The notes beneath the pieces are model-generated. The model ran no database searches. It saw only the letters and a program-made list of their open reading frames with translations, and had not been told where the DNA came from. Of a stretch of DNA of 64,000 nucleotides, positions 51,301-61,098 are shown piece by piece. The stretch is from assembly GCA_020853025.1 (NCBI GenBank), contig JADYZP010000062.1:50477-114476 (forward strand). The letters are read 5' to 3'. Numbering within the stretch: the first letter of the stretch is position 1; every line of letters starts with the position of its first letter. The translations under genes were made by a program, and so were the position numbers. The DNA comes from Burkholderiales bacterium. Lineage in GTDB: Bacteria > Pseudomonadota > Gammaproteobacteria > Burkholderiales > Casimicrobiaceae.

Positions 51301-52365
51301 GTGCGGCAACTGACGATGCCGCGCCTGGAAGCGCTCGCACACGGCCGCGACAACAACTTCCAGTTGCTGCGGCTCGCCGCCGCGAGTTTTGTCGTGCTCT
51401 TTCACAGCTACGCGCTGACCAGCCGCTGGACGCACGAGCCGCTGTGGAAGCTCGCCCCCCAACTCAATTTCGGCGCACTCGGCGTCAAGATCTTTTTCAT
51501 CATCTCGGGCTTCCTGGTCACGCAGAGCTGGTTGGCGCGCCGTACCGCGGCCCCGTTCATCGCCGCCCGCGTGCTGCGCATCTATCCGGCACTCGTCGCC
51601 GCGACGCTGTTCACGATCGCACTCGCCGGTGCGTCGAGCACGTTGACGTGGGGAGCGTTCCTCGCCGATCCGCAAACGCTCGATTACGCGTGGCGCGTGG
51701 CGCTCGGCTGGGAGATCGTCTACCGGCTGCCGGGTGCGTTTGCCGCCAATCCGTTTCCGCACGACGTCAACGGCTCGCTGTGGACGCTGCCGATCGAGCT
51801 GCGCCTGTACGTCGCGGTGCTGGCGGCCGGCATCCTCGGCCTGCTGGCGCGGCGCAACGCGTGGCTTGCGTCGGTCGCGGCGCTGGTCGTGCTGTTCGCG
51901 GTTCGCCCGGACTGGTTTCCGCTGGCGCCCAACGAAGCAGTCGTCCGCGAGCTGGCACTGCTGTTCGCACTGGGCTCGCTCGCCTGGGTATGGCGCGCGG
52001 CGTTGCCGGTGTCGCTCGCCGGCGCCGTCGTCGCGGTCGCGCTGATCGCGTGGAATCCCGGTGGCTTGCCGCGCGGAGCGCTGTTCGCACCGCTGCTCGC
52101 CTACACCGTGCTGGTGGCCGCGTATCATCCAAGGCTGCAATGGCACGCGTTCAATCGCGTCGGCGACTATTCCTACGGCATGTACGTTTACTCGTTCCCC
52201 ATCCAGCAGATGCTGATGCAGCGTTTCGCAGCGCTCGAACCGATGGGCCTGCTCGCGCTGTCGTTGCCTTTGACGCTCGGCGTGGCGGCATGCTCGTGGC
52301 ACCTCCTCGAACGCCCTGCTCTTGCGCTGAAATCACGCTTCGACCCCGCCCGGAATCCGCCATGA
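51301..52365 (+). CDS. Acyltransferase family 3 membrane protein
   Basis: NNFQLLRLAAASFVVLFHSYALT; LGVKIFFIISGFLVTQSW; multiple TM segments; GTG start assumed. Confidence 0.9.
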   Translation: MRQLTMPRLEALAHGRDNNFQLLRLAAASFVVLFHSYALTSRWTHEPLWKLAPQLNFGALGVKIFFIISGFLVTQSWLARRTAAPFIAARVLRIYPALVAATLFTIALAGASSTLTWGAFLADPQTLDYAWRVALGWEIVYRLPGAFAANPFPHDVNGSLWTLPIELRLYVAVLAAGILGLLARRNAWLASVAALVVLFAVRPDWFPLAPNEAVVRELALLFALGSLAWVWRAALPVSLAGAVVAVALIAWNPGGLPRGALFAPLLAYTVLVAAYHPRLQWHAFNRVGDYSYGMYVYSFPIQQMLMQRFAALEPMGLLALSLPLTLGVAACSWHLLERPALALKSRFDPARNPP

Positions 52366-53639
52366 ACGCACCCAAGACTCTGCGCGAAGCCTCCTGCGCC
52401 GACGACTACGACCCGAACTCGATGGCGGTCGACCAGGCGCGCGCGCTGATCCGCCGATTCCTGATCCCGGTGACGGCAAAGGAGCGTGTGCACCTGCGCT
52501 TCGCGCTGAACCGTGTGCTGGCCGACGACGTGATCTCTCCCATCTGCGTTCCCGGCAACGACAATTCGGCGATGGACGGCTGGGCGCTGCGCTTCGCCGA
52601 CCTGGCCGCCGACGGCGACACGGATCTGCGTCGCGTCGGCGACTCCTTTGCCGGCAAGCCGCACACCGGCGCCGTCGGTCCCGGCGAAACAGTACGCATT
52701 TTCACCGGCGCCGTCATGCCGGCGGGCGCCGACACCGTGGTGATGCAGGAGCGCGCAACCGAAGTTCCGGGCGGCGTGCGCATCGCGCGCGGCGCGGTGA
52801 CCCAGAGGGGACAGAATCGGCGCCTGGCCGGCGAGGACATCAAGGTGGGCCAGGTGGTCGTCGGGCGCGGTCAGCCGATACGGCCTGCCGAGCTGGGCAC
52901 CATCGCCTCGCTCGGCATCAACGAGGTCAGCCTGTTTCGCCGCCTGCGGGTCGCTTTTTTTTCCACCGGCGACGAACTGCGGTCGATCGGTACACCGCTT
53001 GGCGCCGGAGACGTCTACGACAGCAATCGCTACACGCTGTATGGAATGCTCGCGCGCCTCGATTGCGAGATGCTCGACATGGGTGTCGTCCCGGACGTGC
53101 CGGAGGAGCTCGAGCGCACCTTCGCGACGGCCGCAGCCAACGCCGACGTCGTCATCACCTCGGGTGGCGTGTCGGTGGGCGAAGCGGATTTCGTCAGGCA
53201 GCTGCTCGACAAGCTGGGCGAGGTCGTGTTCTGGAAAATCGCCATGAAGCCCGGGCGGCCACTCGCCTACGGCAAGATCGGTGGCGCGCACTTTTTCGGA
53301 CTGCCGGGCAACCCGGTGTCGGTGATGGTCACCTTCTACCAGTTCGTTCGCGATGCGCTGCTCGTGCTGCAGGGCCGGCGCGACGTCGCACCGGTTCCGC
53401 TGTTCCGTGCGACGCTGGCGGCGCCGATCCGCAAGGCACCGGGCCGCACGGAGTTCCAAAGGGGCATCCTGTCGCCGGCGGCTAGCGGTGGCTTCGAGGT
53501 ACGTACGACCGGCGACCAGGGGTCGGGCATCCTGTCGTCGATGTCACAGGCGAATTGCTTTGTCGTGCTCGGCACCGATACCGGCAACGTGGCCGCCGGC
53601 GAGCAGGTCGACGTGCAGTTGCTCGAGGGGCTGGTCTGA
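52362..53639 (+). CDS. moeA: Molybdopterin molybdenumtransferase MoeA
   Basis: PGNDNSAMDGWALR; IFTGAVMPAGADTVVMQE; FSTGDELRSIGTPLGAGDVYDSNRYTL; ITSGGVSVGEADFV; GLPGNPVSVMVTF. Confidence 0.96.
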   Translation: MNAPKTLREASCADDYDPNSMAVDQARALIRRFLIPVTAKERVHLRFALNRVLADDVISPICVPGNDNSAMDGWALRFADLAADGDTDLRRVGDSFAGKPHTGAVGPGETVRIFTGAVMPAGADTVVMQERATEVPGGVRIARGAVTQRGQNRRLAGEDIKVGQVVVGRGQPIRPAELGTIASLGINEVSLFRRLRVAFFSTGDELRSIGTPLGAGDVYDSNRYTLYGMLARLDCEMLDMGVVPDVPEELERTFATAAANADVVITSGGVSVGEADFVRQLLDKLGEVVFWKIAMKPGRPLAYGKIGGAHFFGLPGNPVSVMVTFYQFVRDALLVLQGRRDVAPVPLFRATLAAPIRKAPGRTEFQRGILSPAASGGFEVRTTGDQGSGILSSMSQANCFVVLGTDTGNVAAGEQVDVQLLEGLV

Positions 53640-53666
53640 ATTCCTCCTGAGCCGAACACCCAGCCC

Positions 53667-54323
53667 ATGTCGTCCCTACAGCACTTGATCGATGCCAACC
53701 GCCGCTGGGCAGCCAGCGTCAACGATGCGACGCCGGATTTTTTTCAGCGACTCGCCGCGCAGCAGAACCCGCGGTACCTCTGGATCGGCTGCTCGGACAG
53801 CCGTGTGCCGGCAAACGAGATAGTCCACCTGCTTCCGGGCGAACTCTTCGTCCATCGCAACGTCGCCAACGTCGTCGTCCACACCGACCTCAATTGCCTG
53901 TCGGTGCTGCAGTTTGCAGTCGACGTTCTGCGTGTCGAGCACGTGATCGTCGTCGGCCATTACGGCTGCGGCGGTGTCCGCGCGGCGTGGCAGGGCAAAC
54001 CGCTCGGACTCATCGACAACTGGCTGCGCCACGTGCAGGACGTCGCCGAGCAACACATCGCGTTCATCCGGTCGCTGCCGGACGAGGCGACGATCACCGA
54101 CCGGCTGTGCGAGTTGAACGTCATCGAGCAGACGCATCACGTCGGGCGAACCACCATCGTGCGTGACGCCTGGCGGCGCGGCCAGTCACTGACGCTGCAT
54201 GGGTGGATCTATGGACTGCGCGACGGATTGATCAAGGACCTTGGCATCGAATCCGACTCCGGCGACAGGCTCAAGGCGAACTACGCTGCGGCGCTCGAAG
54301 GCGTCTTTCGCACCGGCGCGTAA
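53667..54323 (+). CDS. can: Beta-class carbonic anhydrase
   Basis: YLWIGCSDSRVPANEIVHLLPGELFVHRNVANVV; HVIVVGHYGCGGVRAA. Confidence 0.95.
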   Translation: MSSLQHLIDANRRWAASVNDATPDFFQRLAAQQNPRYLWIGCSDSRVPANEIVHLLPGELFVHRNVANVVVHTDLNCLSVLQFAVDVLRVEHVIVVGHYGCGGVRAAWQGKPLGLIDNWLRHVQDVAEQHIAFIRSLPDEATITDRLCELNVIEQTHHVGRTTIVRDAWRRGQSLTLHGWIYGLRDGLIKDLGIESDSGDRLKANYAAALEGVFRTGA

Positions 54324-54349
54324 CGACACGCCCGGCATTCCGATTCGCC

Positions 54350-55021
54350 TTGATCCATCTCGACCGTGTCAGCAAGCGCTTTCCGGGGCCCCGGCCGCGA
54401 ACCGTCCTGGACGGCATCACGCTCGCGATTCCGCGCGGTCTGCTGGTCGCAATCCTCGGTGAGTCGGGCGTGGGCAAGTCGACATTGCTCAATCTGATCG
54501 CCGGGCTCGAACGCGCCGACGCCGGCAGCGTCACCGTCGCCGGCAGCGAACTCGACCGTCTCGACGACGACGCGCTGACCCGGTTTCGCCGCGAAAAGGT
54601 CGGCTTCGTGTTCCAGGCGTTTCACGTGCTGCCGTACCTCTCCGTCGCCCGCAATGTCGGCCTGCCGCTGGCACTGCTCGGCCACGATCGCGCGCCGGCC
54701 GAAGATCGGGTGCAGGCGATGCTCGCCGCCGTCGGGCTGGCCGATCGCGGTGAGAGCATGCCGCGCGAGCTCTCCGGCGGCGAGTTGCAGCGCACGGCCA
54801 TTGCGCGTGCGCTGGTGCATCGGCCGGCGATCGTGCTCGCCGACGAGCCGACCGGCAATCTCGACCCCGACAGCGCCGCGGGTGTCATCGGGCTTCTGCG
54901 CGAGCGTCTGCACGAGGAAGGGGCGACCGGCGTGCTGGTCACGCATTCGCGCGCGGCAGCCGCCCGTGCGGATCGCGTCTACACGCTCAGCGCGAGCGGT
55001 CTCGACCCGACGTCGTTGTAA
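54350..55021 (+). CDS. ABC transporter ATP-binding protein (LolD/MacB-like)
   Basis: Walker A GESGVGKSTLL; signature LSGGELQRTAIARAL; VLADEPTGNLD; TTG start assumed. Confidence 0.9.
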   Translation: MIHLDRVSKRFPGPRPRTVLDGITLAIPRGLLVAILGESGVGKSTLLNLIAGLERADAGSVTVAGSELDRLDDDALTRFRREKVGFVFQAFHVLPYLSVARNVGLPLALLGHDRAPAEDRVQAMLAAVGLADRGESMPRELSGGELQRTAIARALVHRPAIVLADEPTGNLDPDSAAGVIGLLRERLHEEGATGVLVTHSRAAAARADRVYTLSASGLDPTSL

Positions 55022-57531
55022 TGAGTGCGGGATTGGCGATCGCATGGGCAGTGCTCGGCGGCGCTTTCGGCAGCCATCGCGGCCGCCTTGCGCTGTCGGT
55101 ACTGGCGATCGCACTCGGTGTGGCGCTGGGCTTTGCCGTTGCGCTGATCAACGAGGCGGCGATCGCCGAATTCTCCGGCGGGATGCGGTCGTTGTCCGGA
55201 TCGGCGGACCTCGTCGTCCGCGGTCCGCGCAACGGTTTCGACGAGGCGCTGTACCCGCGGCTGGCGCGCGATCCCGACATCGCGGTGGCGAGCCCCGTCG
55301 TCGAGGTCGACGCGCGCATTGCCGGACGCGACGACGCGCTGCGCGTCTACGGCGTCGACGCCTTTCGCGCGGCCGCGGTGACCCCAGCGCTGGTCGGGAC
55401 CACAAAAGATGCACTCGACCTGCTGCGGCCGGGTACGGTATTCATGAGCCCGGCGGCCGCGGCTTGGCTCGACGTTCATCCGGGTGCCACGCTCAGGGTT
55501 CAGTCCGGAACGCATGCGCTGCCGCTGGCGGTGGCCGGCTATGTGCGCGCCGAAAGCGGCGAGCGATTTGCGGTGATGGACATCGCGGCCGCCCAGGACG
55601 CGTTCGCGCGCATTGGATCGCTGTCGCGGATCGACCTGCGGCTGCGCCCGGGTGGCGACGCCGCTGCGCTGCGCGAACGGATCGTGGCGGCGCTGCCGGC
55701 CGGTCTCGAGGTCGCGACCCCCGACGACAACGCTGCACTTACGCGCCGGCTGTCGCGGTCGTATCGCGTCAACCTCAACGTGCTGGCGCTGGTCGCGCTG
55801 TTTACCGGCGGACTGCTCGTGTTCTCGACGCAGGCGCTGTCGATCGTCCGCCGACGCTCGCAGTTCGCCTTGCTGCGTACGCTGGGGCTCAGCCGCACAC
55901 GACTCATCGCGCTGCTGGTCGGCGAAGGCGCGCTGGTCGGCGCCGCCGGATCGCTGGCGGGCCTCGCCGGCGGCTACCTACTCGCCGACGCCGTGCTGCG
56001 CGTGTTCGGCGCCGACCTTGGCGCCGGCTTCTTTCGTGGTGTCGCGCCCGACGTGGCCTTCGACATCCGCGCAGCGGCCATTTTCGCGATGCTGGGCATT
56101 GTCGCGGCGCTGCTCGGAAGCTATCTGCCTGCACGCGAGGCCGCAGCCGCCACGCCGGCGGCCGCGCTGAAGGCGGGCGACGAACAACACGCCTTCGCGC
56201 GCTTGCGCTCTCCGCTGCCCGGAGCGGTGCTGCTCACCGCCGGTGCCGCGGCGGCCTGGCTGCCACCGGTCGGCGGCTTGCCGCTGTTCGGGTACGGCGC
56301 AATCGCGCTGCTGCTCTTCGGCACGCTGCTGCTGCTGCCACGGATCGCCGCCTGGGTCCTGGCGGCAATGCCGCGTCCGCACGCGATCGCACCGGCATTG
56401 GCGCTCGAGCAGCTGCGCGGTGCACCCGGACAGGCAGGTGTCAGCCTCGCGACGACAGTCGCCAGCGTGTCGCTGATGGTGTCGATGGCGATCATGGTCG
56501 CATCGTTTCGCCAGTCGCTCGATGACTGGCTGTTGCGCGTTCTGCCGGCGAACGTCTACGTGCGTGCGGCCGCGGCCGGCGATAGCGCCTATTTTTCCGT
56601 GGACGAGCAACGCCGCCTGGCATCGATCGACGCAGTGGCAAGAATCGCCTTCCTGCGCACGCAGGGCATTGTTCTCGAGGACGGGCAACCGCACGTGACG
56701 CTGCTCGCCCGCGATCTCCCTGCAGCTGATCCTTCTGCCGCGCTGCCGCTGGTCGGTACCGCGCTGTCGTTGCGCGCCGGCGACCCGCCGCCGGTCTACG
56801 TCAGCGAAGCAATCGTCGACCTCTACGGCATCCGACCCGGTGCCCGCCTGCACTTGCCGCTCGACGGCAAGCAGCGAAACTTCGTCGTCGCCGGTGTTTG
56901 GCGCGACTACGCGCGCCAGCAGGGCGCGCTGGTGATCGATCGCTCCGAGTACACGCGGATCACCGGCGACGCGACCGCCACTGACGCCGCGGTCTGGCTT
57001 GCTCCCGACGTCACCGTAGACGAATTTCGTCGACAGGTGGACGCGCGCATGCCCGGTGCGGCGCGGATGTCGATCGCGACCCCCGGCGAAATCCGCGTGC
57101 GCTCGCTCCGCATCTTCGACCGGACCTTCGCCGTCACCTACGCGCTGCTCGCGGCCGCGATCGTCATCGGGCTTTTCGGCCTTTCGTCGTCGATCGGTGC
57201 GCTGGTGTTGGCGAGAAGACGCGAGTTCGGCATGCTGCGCCACCTGGGGCTGACGCGCCGGCAGATCGCGGTCATGCTGGCCACCGAAGGCTTCGCCGTC
57301 AGCAGCATCGGTCTCGCCGTCGGCCTGCTGCTCGGCTTCCTGATGAGCCTCATCCTCATCCACGTCGTCAACCGGCAGTCGTTCCACTGGGGGATGACGC
57401 TGCATCTGCCGTGGGGCTCGCTGGCGGCGCTGGTGCTTGCATTGCTGGCGCTGGCGCTCGCGACCACCGTCGTCTCCGCGCGCCAGGCGATGGGACACGA
57501 CGCGATCCGCGCTGTCAAAGATGACTGGTAG
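55021..57531 (+). CDS. FtsX-like ABC transporter permease
   Basis: 836 aa with two FtsX-type TM blocks; ATG overlaps preceding TAA. Confidence 0.92.
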   Translation: MSAGLAIAWAVLGGAFGSHRGRLALSVLAIALGVALGFAVALINEAAIAEFSGGMRSLSGSADLVVRGPRNGFDEALYPRLARDPDIAVASPVVEVDARIAGRDDALRVYGVDAFRAAAVTPALVGTTKDALDLLRPGTVFMSPAAAAWLDVHPGATLRVQSGTHALPLAVAGYVRAESGERFAVMDIAAAQDAFARIGSLSRIDLRLRPGGDAAALRERIVAALPAGLEVATPDDNAALTRRLSRSYRVNLNVLALVALFTGGLLVFSTQALSIVRRRSQFALLRTLGLSRTRLIALLVGEGALVGAAGSLAGLAGGYLLADAVLRVFGADLGAGFFRGVAPDVAFDIRAAAIFAMLGIVAALLGSYLPAREAAAATPAAALKAGDEQHAFARLRSPLPGAVLLTAGAAAAWLPPVGGLPLFGYGAIALLLFGTLLLLPRIAAWVLAAMPRPHAIAPALALEQLRGAPGQAGVSLATTVASVSLMVSMAIMVASFRQSLDDWLLRVLPANVYVRAAAAGDSAYFSVDEQRRLASIDAVARIAFLRTQGIVLEDGQPHVTLLARDLPAADPSAALPLVGTALSLRAGDPPPVYVSEAIVDLYGIRPGARLHLPLDGKQRNFVVAGVWRDYARQQGALVIDRSEYTRITGDATATDAAVWLAPDVTVDEFRRQVDARMPGAARMSIATPGEIRVRSLRIFDRTFAVTYALLAAAIVIGLFGLSSSIGALVLARRREFGMLRHLGLTRRQIAVMLATEGFAVSSIGLAVGLLLGFLMSLILIHVVNRQSFHWGMTLHLPWGSLAALVLALLALALATTVVSARQAMGHDAIRAVKDDW

Positions 57532-57591
57532 CCGGCCGGCGATTGCCGCGGTCCGCACCACTGTCCCGAACAGAACGTCCCGGAGAGCCGC

Positions 57592-58665
57592 ATGGCCATC
57601 GACCGCCGACGCTTCCTCATCGCGCCCCTCGCCCTCGCCGCGACGGTGACGCGCGGCGAAGTCGTCTATCCGCAGGTCACGGCTGGCACAGCGCTCGCGT
57701 TCCCGCGCGATCACGGTGCTCATCCGGAGTTCCGCACCGAGTGGTGGTACATCACCGGCTGGGTCGACGACGGCGACGGCCGTGATTTCGGCATCCAGAT
57801 CACGTTCTTTCGCACCCGGCCTGGCGTTGCCGAGGACGGCGGCAGCCGCTTTACGCCAACGCAACTCCTGTTCGCACACGCCGCCGTGGCCGATCCACGT
57901 GCGGGGAAGCTGCGCCACGACCAGCGCGCGGCGCGCAGCGGCATGGGGCTTGCCGAAGCAGCGCTGGAAACGACCGACGTGCGCATCGGCGACTGGTCGC
58001 TGCAGCTCGCCGGGCAGAAGTACACGGCGAACGTGGCCGCGCGCGATTTCGCCTTTGCGCTGACCTTCAGCGCACGACAACCGATCCTGCTGCAGGGCGA
58101 GCGCGGCTTCAGCCGCAAGGGTCCCCGTGCCGAGCAGGCGAGCTTCTACTACAGCCGGCCACAGCTCACCGCCGCCGGCGCACTGACGCTCGACGACCGC
58201 ACGCTGCGCGTGAACGGCGGCGCGTGGCTCGACCACGAATGGTCGAGCGCCTTCCTGGCGCCCGGAACGCAGGGCTGGGACTGGATCGGCATCAATTTCG
58301 ACGATGGCGGCGCGTTGATGGCGTTTCGCATCCGCGCCAACGACGGCAGTGTCCACGGGTCCGGAGGTACCCTGCGCACCGCATCCGGGTCGGTGCGGAC
58401 CTTCGAACCGGCGGCGATCCGATTTACGGCGCTCAGGTACTGGCGTTCGCCGCGCACCGGCATCGTCTACCCGGTCGCGTTCCGCATCGAGGCGGGCAGT
58501 CTTGCACTGGCACTCGAGCCGCTCTTCGACGACCAGGAACTCGATTCGCGCGCGAGCGTGGGTACCGTCTACTGGGAAGGCGCGGTGCGCGCGCTGGAAC
58601 ACGGCCGCCCCATCGGCCGCGGTTACCTCGAACTCACCGGCTACGGTGGCGCGCTGAAAATCTAG
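57592..58665 (+). CDS. AttH/CrtC-like lipocalin-type hydrolase, exported
   Basis: DHGAHPEFRTEWWYITGWVDD, GGAWLDHEWSSAFLAPGTQGWDWIGINFDDGGALMAFRIR. Confidence 0.88.
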   Translation: MAIDRRRFLIAPLALAATVTRGEVVYPQVTAGTALAFPRDHGAHPEFRTEWWYITGWVDDGDGRDFGIQITFFRTRPGVAEDGGSRFTPTQLLFAHAAVADPRAGKLRHDQRAARSGMGLAEAALETTDVRIGDWSLQLAGQKYTANVAARDFAFALTFSARQPILLQGERGFSRKGPRAEQASFYYSRPQLTAAGALTLDDRTLRVNGGAWLDHEWSSAFLAPGTQGWDWIGINFDDGGALMAFRIRANDGSVHGSGGTLRTASGSVRTFEPAAIRFTALRYWRSPRTGIVYPVAFRIEAGSLALALEPLFDDQELDSRASVGTVYWEGAVRALEHGRPIGRGYLELTGYGGALKI

Positions 58666-58756
58666 CGCGCCGGCTTGCGGTCCACAGAACAGGATGGCGT
58701 GGCGGCGCGATCAAATCGTACATTTTGGATCGCGTCGTGCGGCTGCCTCTCGTTCG

Positions 58757-60967
58757 TCAGCGACGTCCGGCGCTGAGCACGCCTTTCACGTCACGCACCA
58801 GCGCCAGCGCCCGCTTCAGCGCGCCGAGGCTGCGCACCTCGATCGCGAAGGCCATTCGCGAGTGCAGGTTCCTGGTCAGCGTATTGGCCGCGGTGACGTT
58901 GATCTTCTCGCGCGAGAGGACTTCGGAGATGTCGCGCAGCAACCCCTGCCGGTCCATCGCCTCGACGATGATGTCGACCGGAAACACCTCGTCCCGCGGC
59001 GCACCCCAGTCGGCGGCGATCAGGCGCTCGGGCTCCTTGTCGCGCATGCGGGTCACGTTGCTGCACGATGCGCGATGGATCGTCACCCCCTTGCCGCGCG
59101 TCACGAAGCCCACGATCGGGTCGGGTGGCGCCGGCTTGCAGCAGCGTGCGAGTCCCGTCAGCAGCCGATCGACCCCGACGATGAGAATTCCGCTGCCGGA
59201 GCCTGCCGCCTTGCTCCGGTGCGTGGCCACTTCCGGTTCGGCGCGCGCCGTCGCCGTATCGGGCTGTGCGACGGCAAGTATCGCCGTCTGCACCTGCTTC
59301 GAGTTGATGTCGTCGCGCGCGAAGGCGGCGAAGAACTCCTCGGTCTTGTCGAAGCCGGCTTTGGCCGCGACGGCGTCGAGCTTCAACGCCGTCTGGCCGA
59401 GCCGGGCGAGCTCGCGGTCGACCAATGCGCGACCCTGCGTCACCGTCGCCTCGAGCTGCTGCGCCTTGAACCACTGACGCACTTTCGCGCGTGCGCGGTT
59501 GCTGTGGACGTAGCCCAGCTCTGGATTCAGCCAGTCGCGCGAGGGCCCGCCTTGCTTGACGGTGATGATTTCCACGCGCTGCCCGCTTTCGAGGCGAAAG
59601 TTGAGCGGCACCATCTGGCCGTCGACCTTGGCGCCGCGGCAGCGATGACCAAGGCCCGAGTGCACTGCATAGGCGAAGTCGACCGGTGTCGCACCGCGCG
59701 GCATTTCAATGATCTTTCCTCGCGGCGTGAGCACGTAGATCGTATCGGTAAAGAGGCTTTCCTTGAATGCCGACAGCCACTCGCCGGAGTCGGCTACCGC
59801 CTCCTTCCAGTCCAGCACCTGCCGCAGCCACGCTATCCGCTCGTCGAATGACGGGTCGTGTCTTCCACGATCCTTCGCGCCTTCCTTGTAGCGCCAATGC
59901 GCGGCGACGCCGTACTCGGAATGCTGGTGCATGTCGCGCGTGCGTATCTGTACTTCGAGCGGCTTCTCCTCGGGTCCGATGACCGCCGTGTGCAACGATC
60001 GGTAGTCGTTCGGTTTCGGCTTCGCGATGTAGTCGTCGAACTCGCGCGCCAGCGGCGTCCACCGGTGATGGACGAGGCCGAGCACCGTGTAGCAATCCTT
60101 GACCGAGTCGACCAGGATGCGCACGGCGCGAATGTCGTACAGCGTATCGATGCCCGACTGCTTGCGCTGCATCTTTTTCCAGATGCTGTAGATGTGCTTC
60201 GGTCGGCCGGTGACGTCGGCAGCGATGCCGGCATCGGCAAGTTCGCTCTTCAGCGCCGCGACCACGTCGTCGATATAACGCTCGCGGTCAATGCGACGCT
60301 CGTCCAGCATACCGGCGATCGACTTGTACACCGCGGGCTCCAGCGCGCGCAGCGACAGGTCCTCGAGTTCCCACTTCAACTGCCATACGCCAAGACGATT
60401 GGCGAGCGGAGCGAAAAGATCGAGCACCTCGCGCGCCGTTTGTGCGCGCGACGACGAGTTGCGTGCAACCTGGCTGCGCAGCGCCTGCGTCCGCTCGGCC
60501 AGCTTGATCAGCACGACGCGGATATCCTCGACCATCGACAGCAGCATCTTGCGCAGGTTTTCCGCCTGTGTCGCGCGCTCGTCCTTGTTGCCGCCGTCCG
60601 CACCGGCGCGAATGCTGCCCATCCGCGCCACGCCGCCGACCAGCGTGGCGACGTCGGCGCCAAAGCGCTGCTGCACGTCTTCGGCGTCGAAGGCGCCCGC
60701 GACCGGCAAGCCGAGGAGCAGAGCGGCGAGCAGCGAATCGGCGTCGAGCTTGAGTCCCCCCAGGATCGTCGCCGCGCCGAGCGCGCGATCGAGCACCAGC
60801 TCGCCATCGGCCATCGCTGCGTCGCCGCTACGCGCACGCGCGTAGTCGAATGCCGCGGCAAAGGACTCGCGTTCGGCAGCGGAATAATCGGAGGCGAGGA
60901 TTTCGAGCCAGGCGGCAACCGCCTCGGGCGCGGCGGCTTGCGGCGCGGCGTGCGCGACGGCGACCAT
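58757..60967 (-). CDS. relA: (p)ppGpp synthetase RelA
   Basis: Synthetase domain with EFDDYIAKPKPNDYRSLHTAVIGPEEKPLEVQIRT, TGS (VYVLTPRGKIIEMPRGATPVDFAYAVH) and ACT domains; HD motif degenerate. Confidence 0.92.
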   Translation of the reverse strand: MVAVAHAAPQAAAPEAVAAWLEILASDYSAAERESFAAAFDYARARSGDAAMADGELVLDRALGAATILGGLKLDADSLLAALLLGLPVAGAFDAEDVQQRFGADVATLVGGVARMGSIRAGADGGNKDERATQAENLRKMLLSMVEDIRVVLIKLAERTQALRSQVARNSSSRAQTAREVLDLFAPLANRLGVWQLKWELEDLSLRALEPAVYKSIAGMLDERRIDRERYIDDVVAALKSELADAGIAADVTGRPKHIYSIWKKMQRKQSGIDTLYDIRAVRILVDSVKDCYTVLGLVHHRWTPLAREFDDYIAKPKPNDYRSLHTAVIGPEEKPLEVQIRTRDMHQHSEYGVAAHWRYKEGAKDRGRHDPSFDERIAWLRQVLDWKEAVADSGEWLSAFKESLFTDTIYVLTPRGKIIEMPRGATPVDFAYAVHSGLGHRCRGAKVDGQMVPLNFRLESGQRVEIITVKQGGPSRDWLNPELGYVHSNRARAKVRQWFKAQQLEATVTQGRALVDRELARLGQTALKLDAVAAKAGFDKTEEFFAAFARDDINSKQVQTAILAVAQPDTATARAEPEVATHRSKAAGSGSGILIVGVDRLLTGLARCCKPAPPDPIVGFVTRGKGVTIHRASCSNVTRMRDKEPERLIAADWGAPRDEVFPVDIIVEAMDRQGLLRDISEVLSREKINVTAANTLTRNLHSRMAFAIEVRSLGALKRALALVRDVKGVLSAGRR

Positions 60968-61098
60968 CGGCGAATTATACTTCCCGCCAGGTGCGATCGG
61001 CTCCAGCACGACCGACGTGATCTGGAGAATCTGATTGACCCGAAGACCGCGGAGTTGACGGCCAACGACAACAGCGTCTACGCCTTCGTCTGGCTGAG

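Noticed and set aside
55978-58602. 874-aa minus-strand ORF opposite the FtsX permease and AttH-like genes
   Set aside because: Opposes two well-supported genes; Arg/Gln-rich translation without domains.
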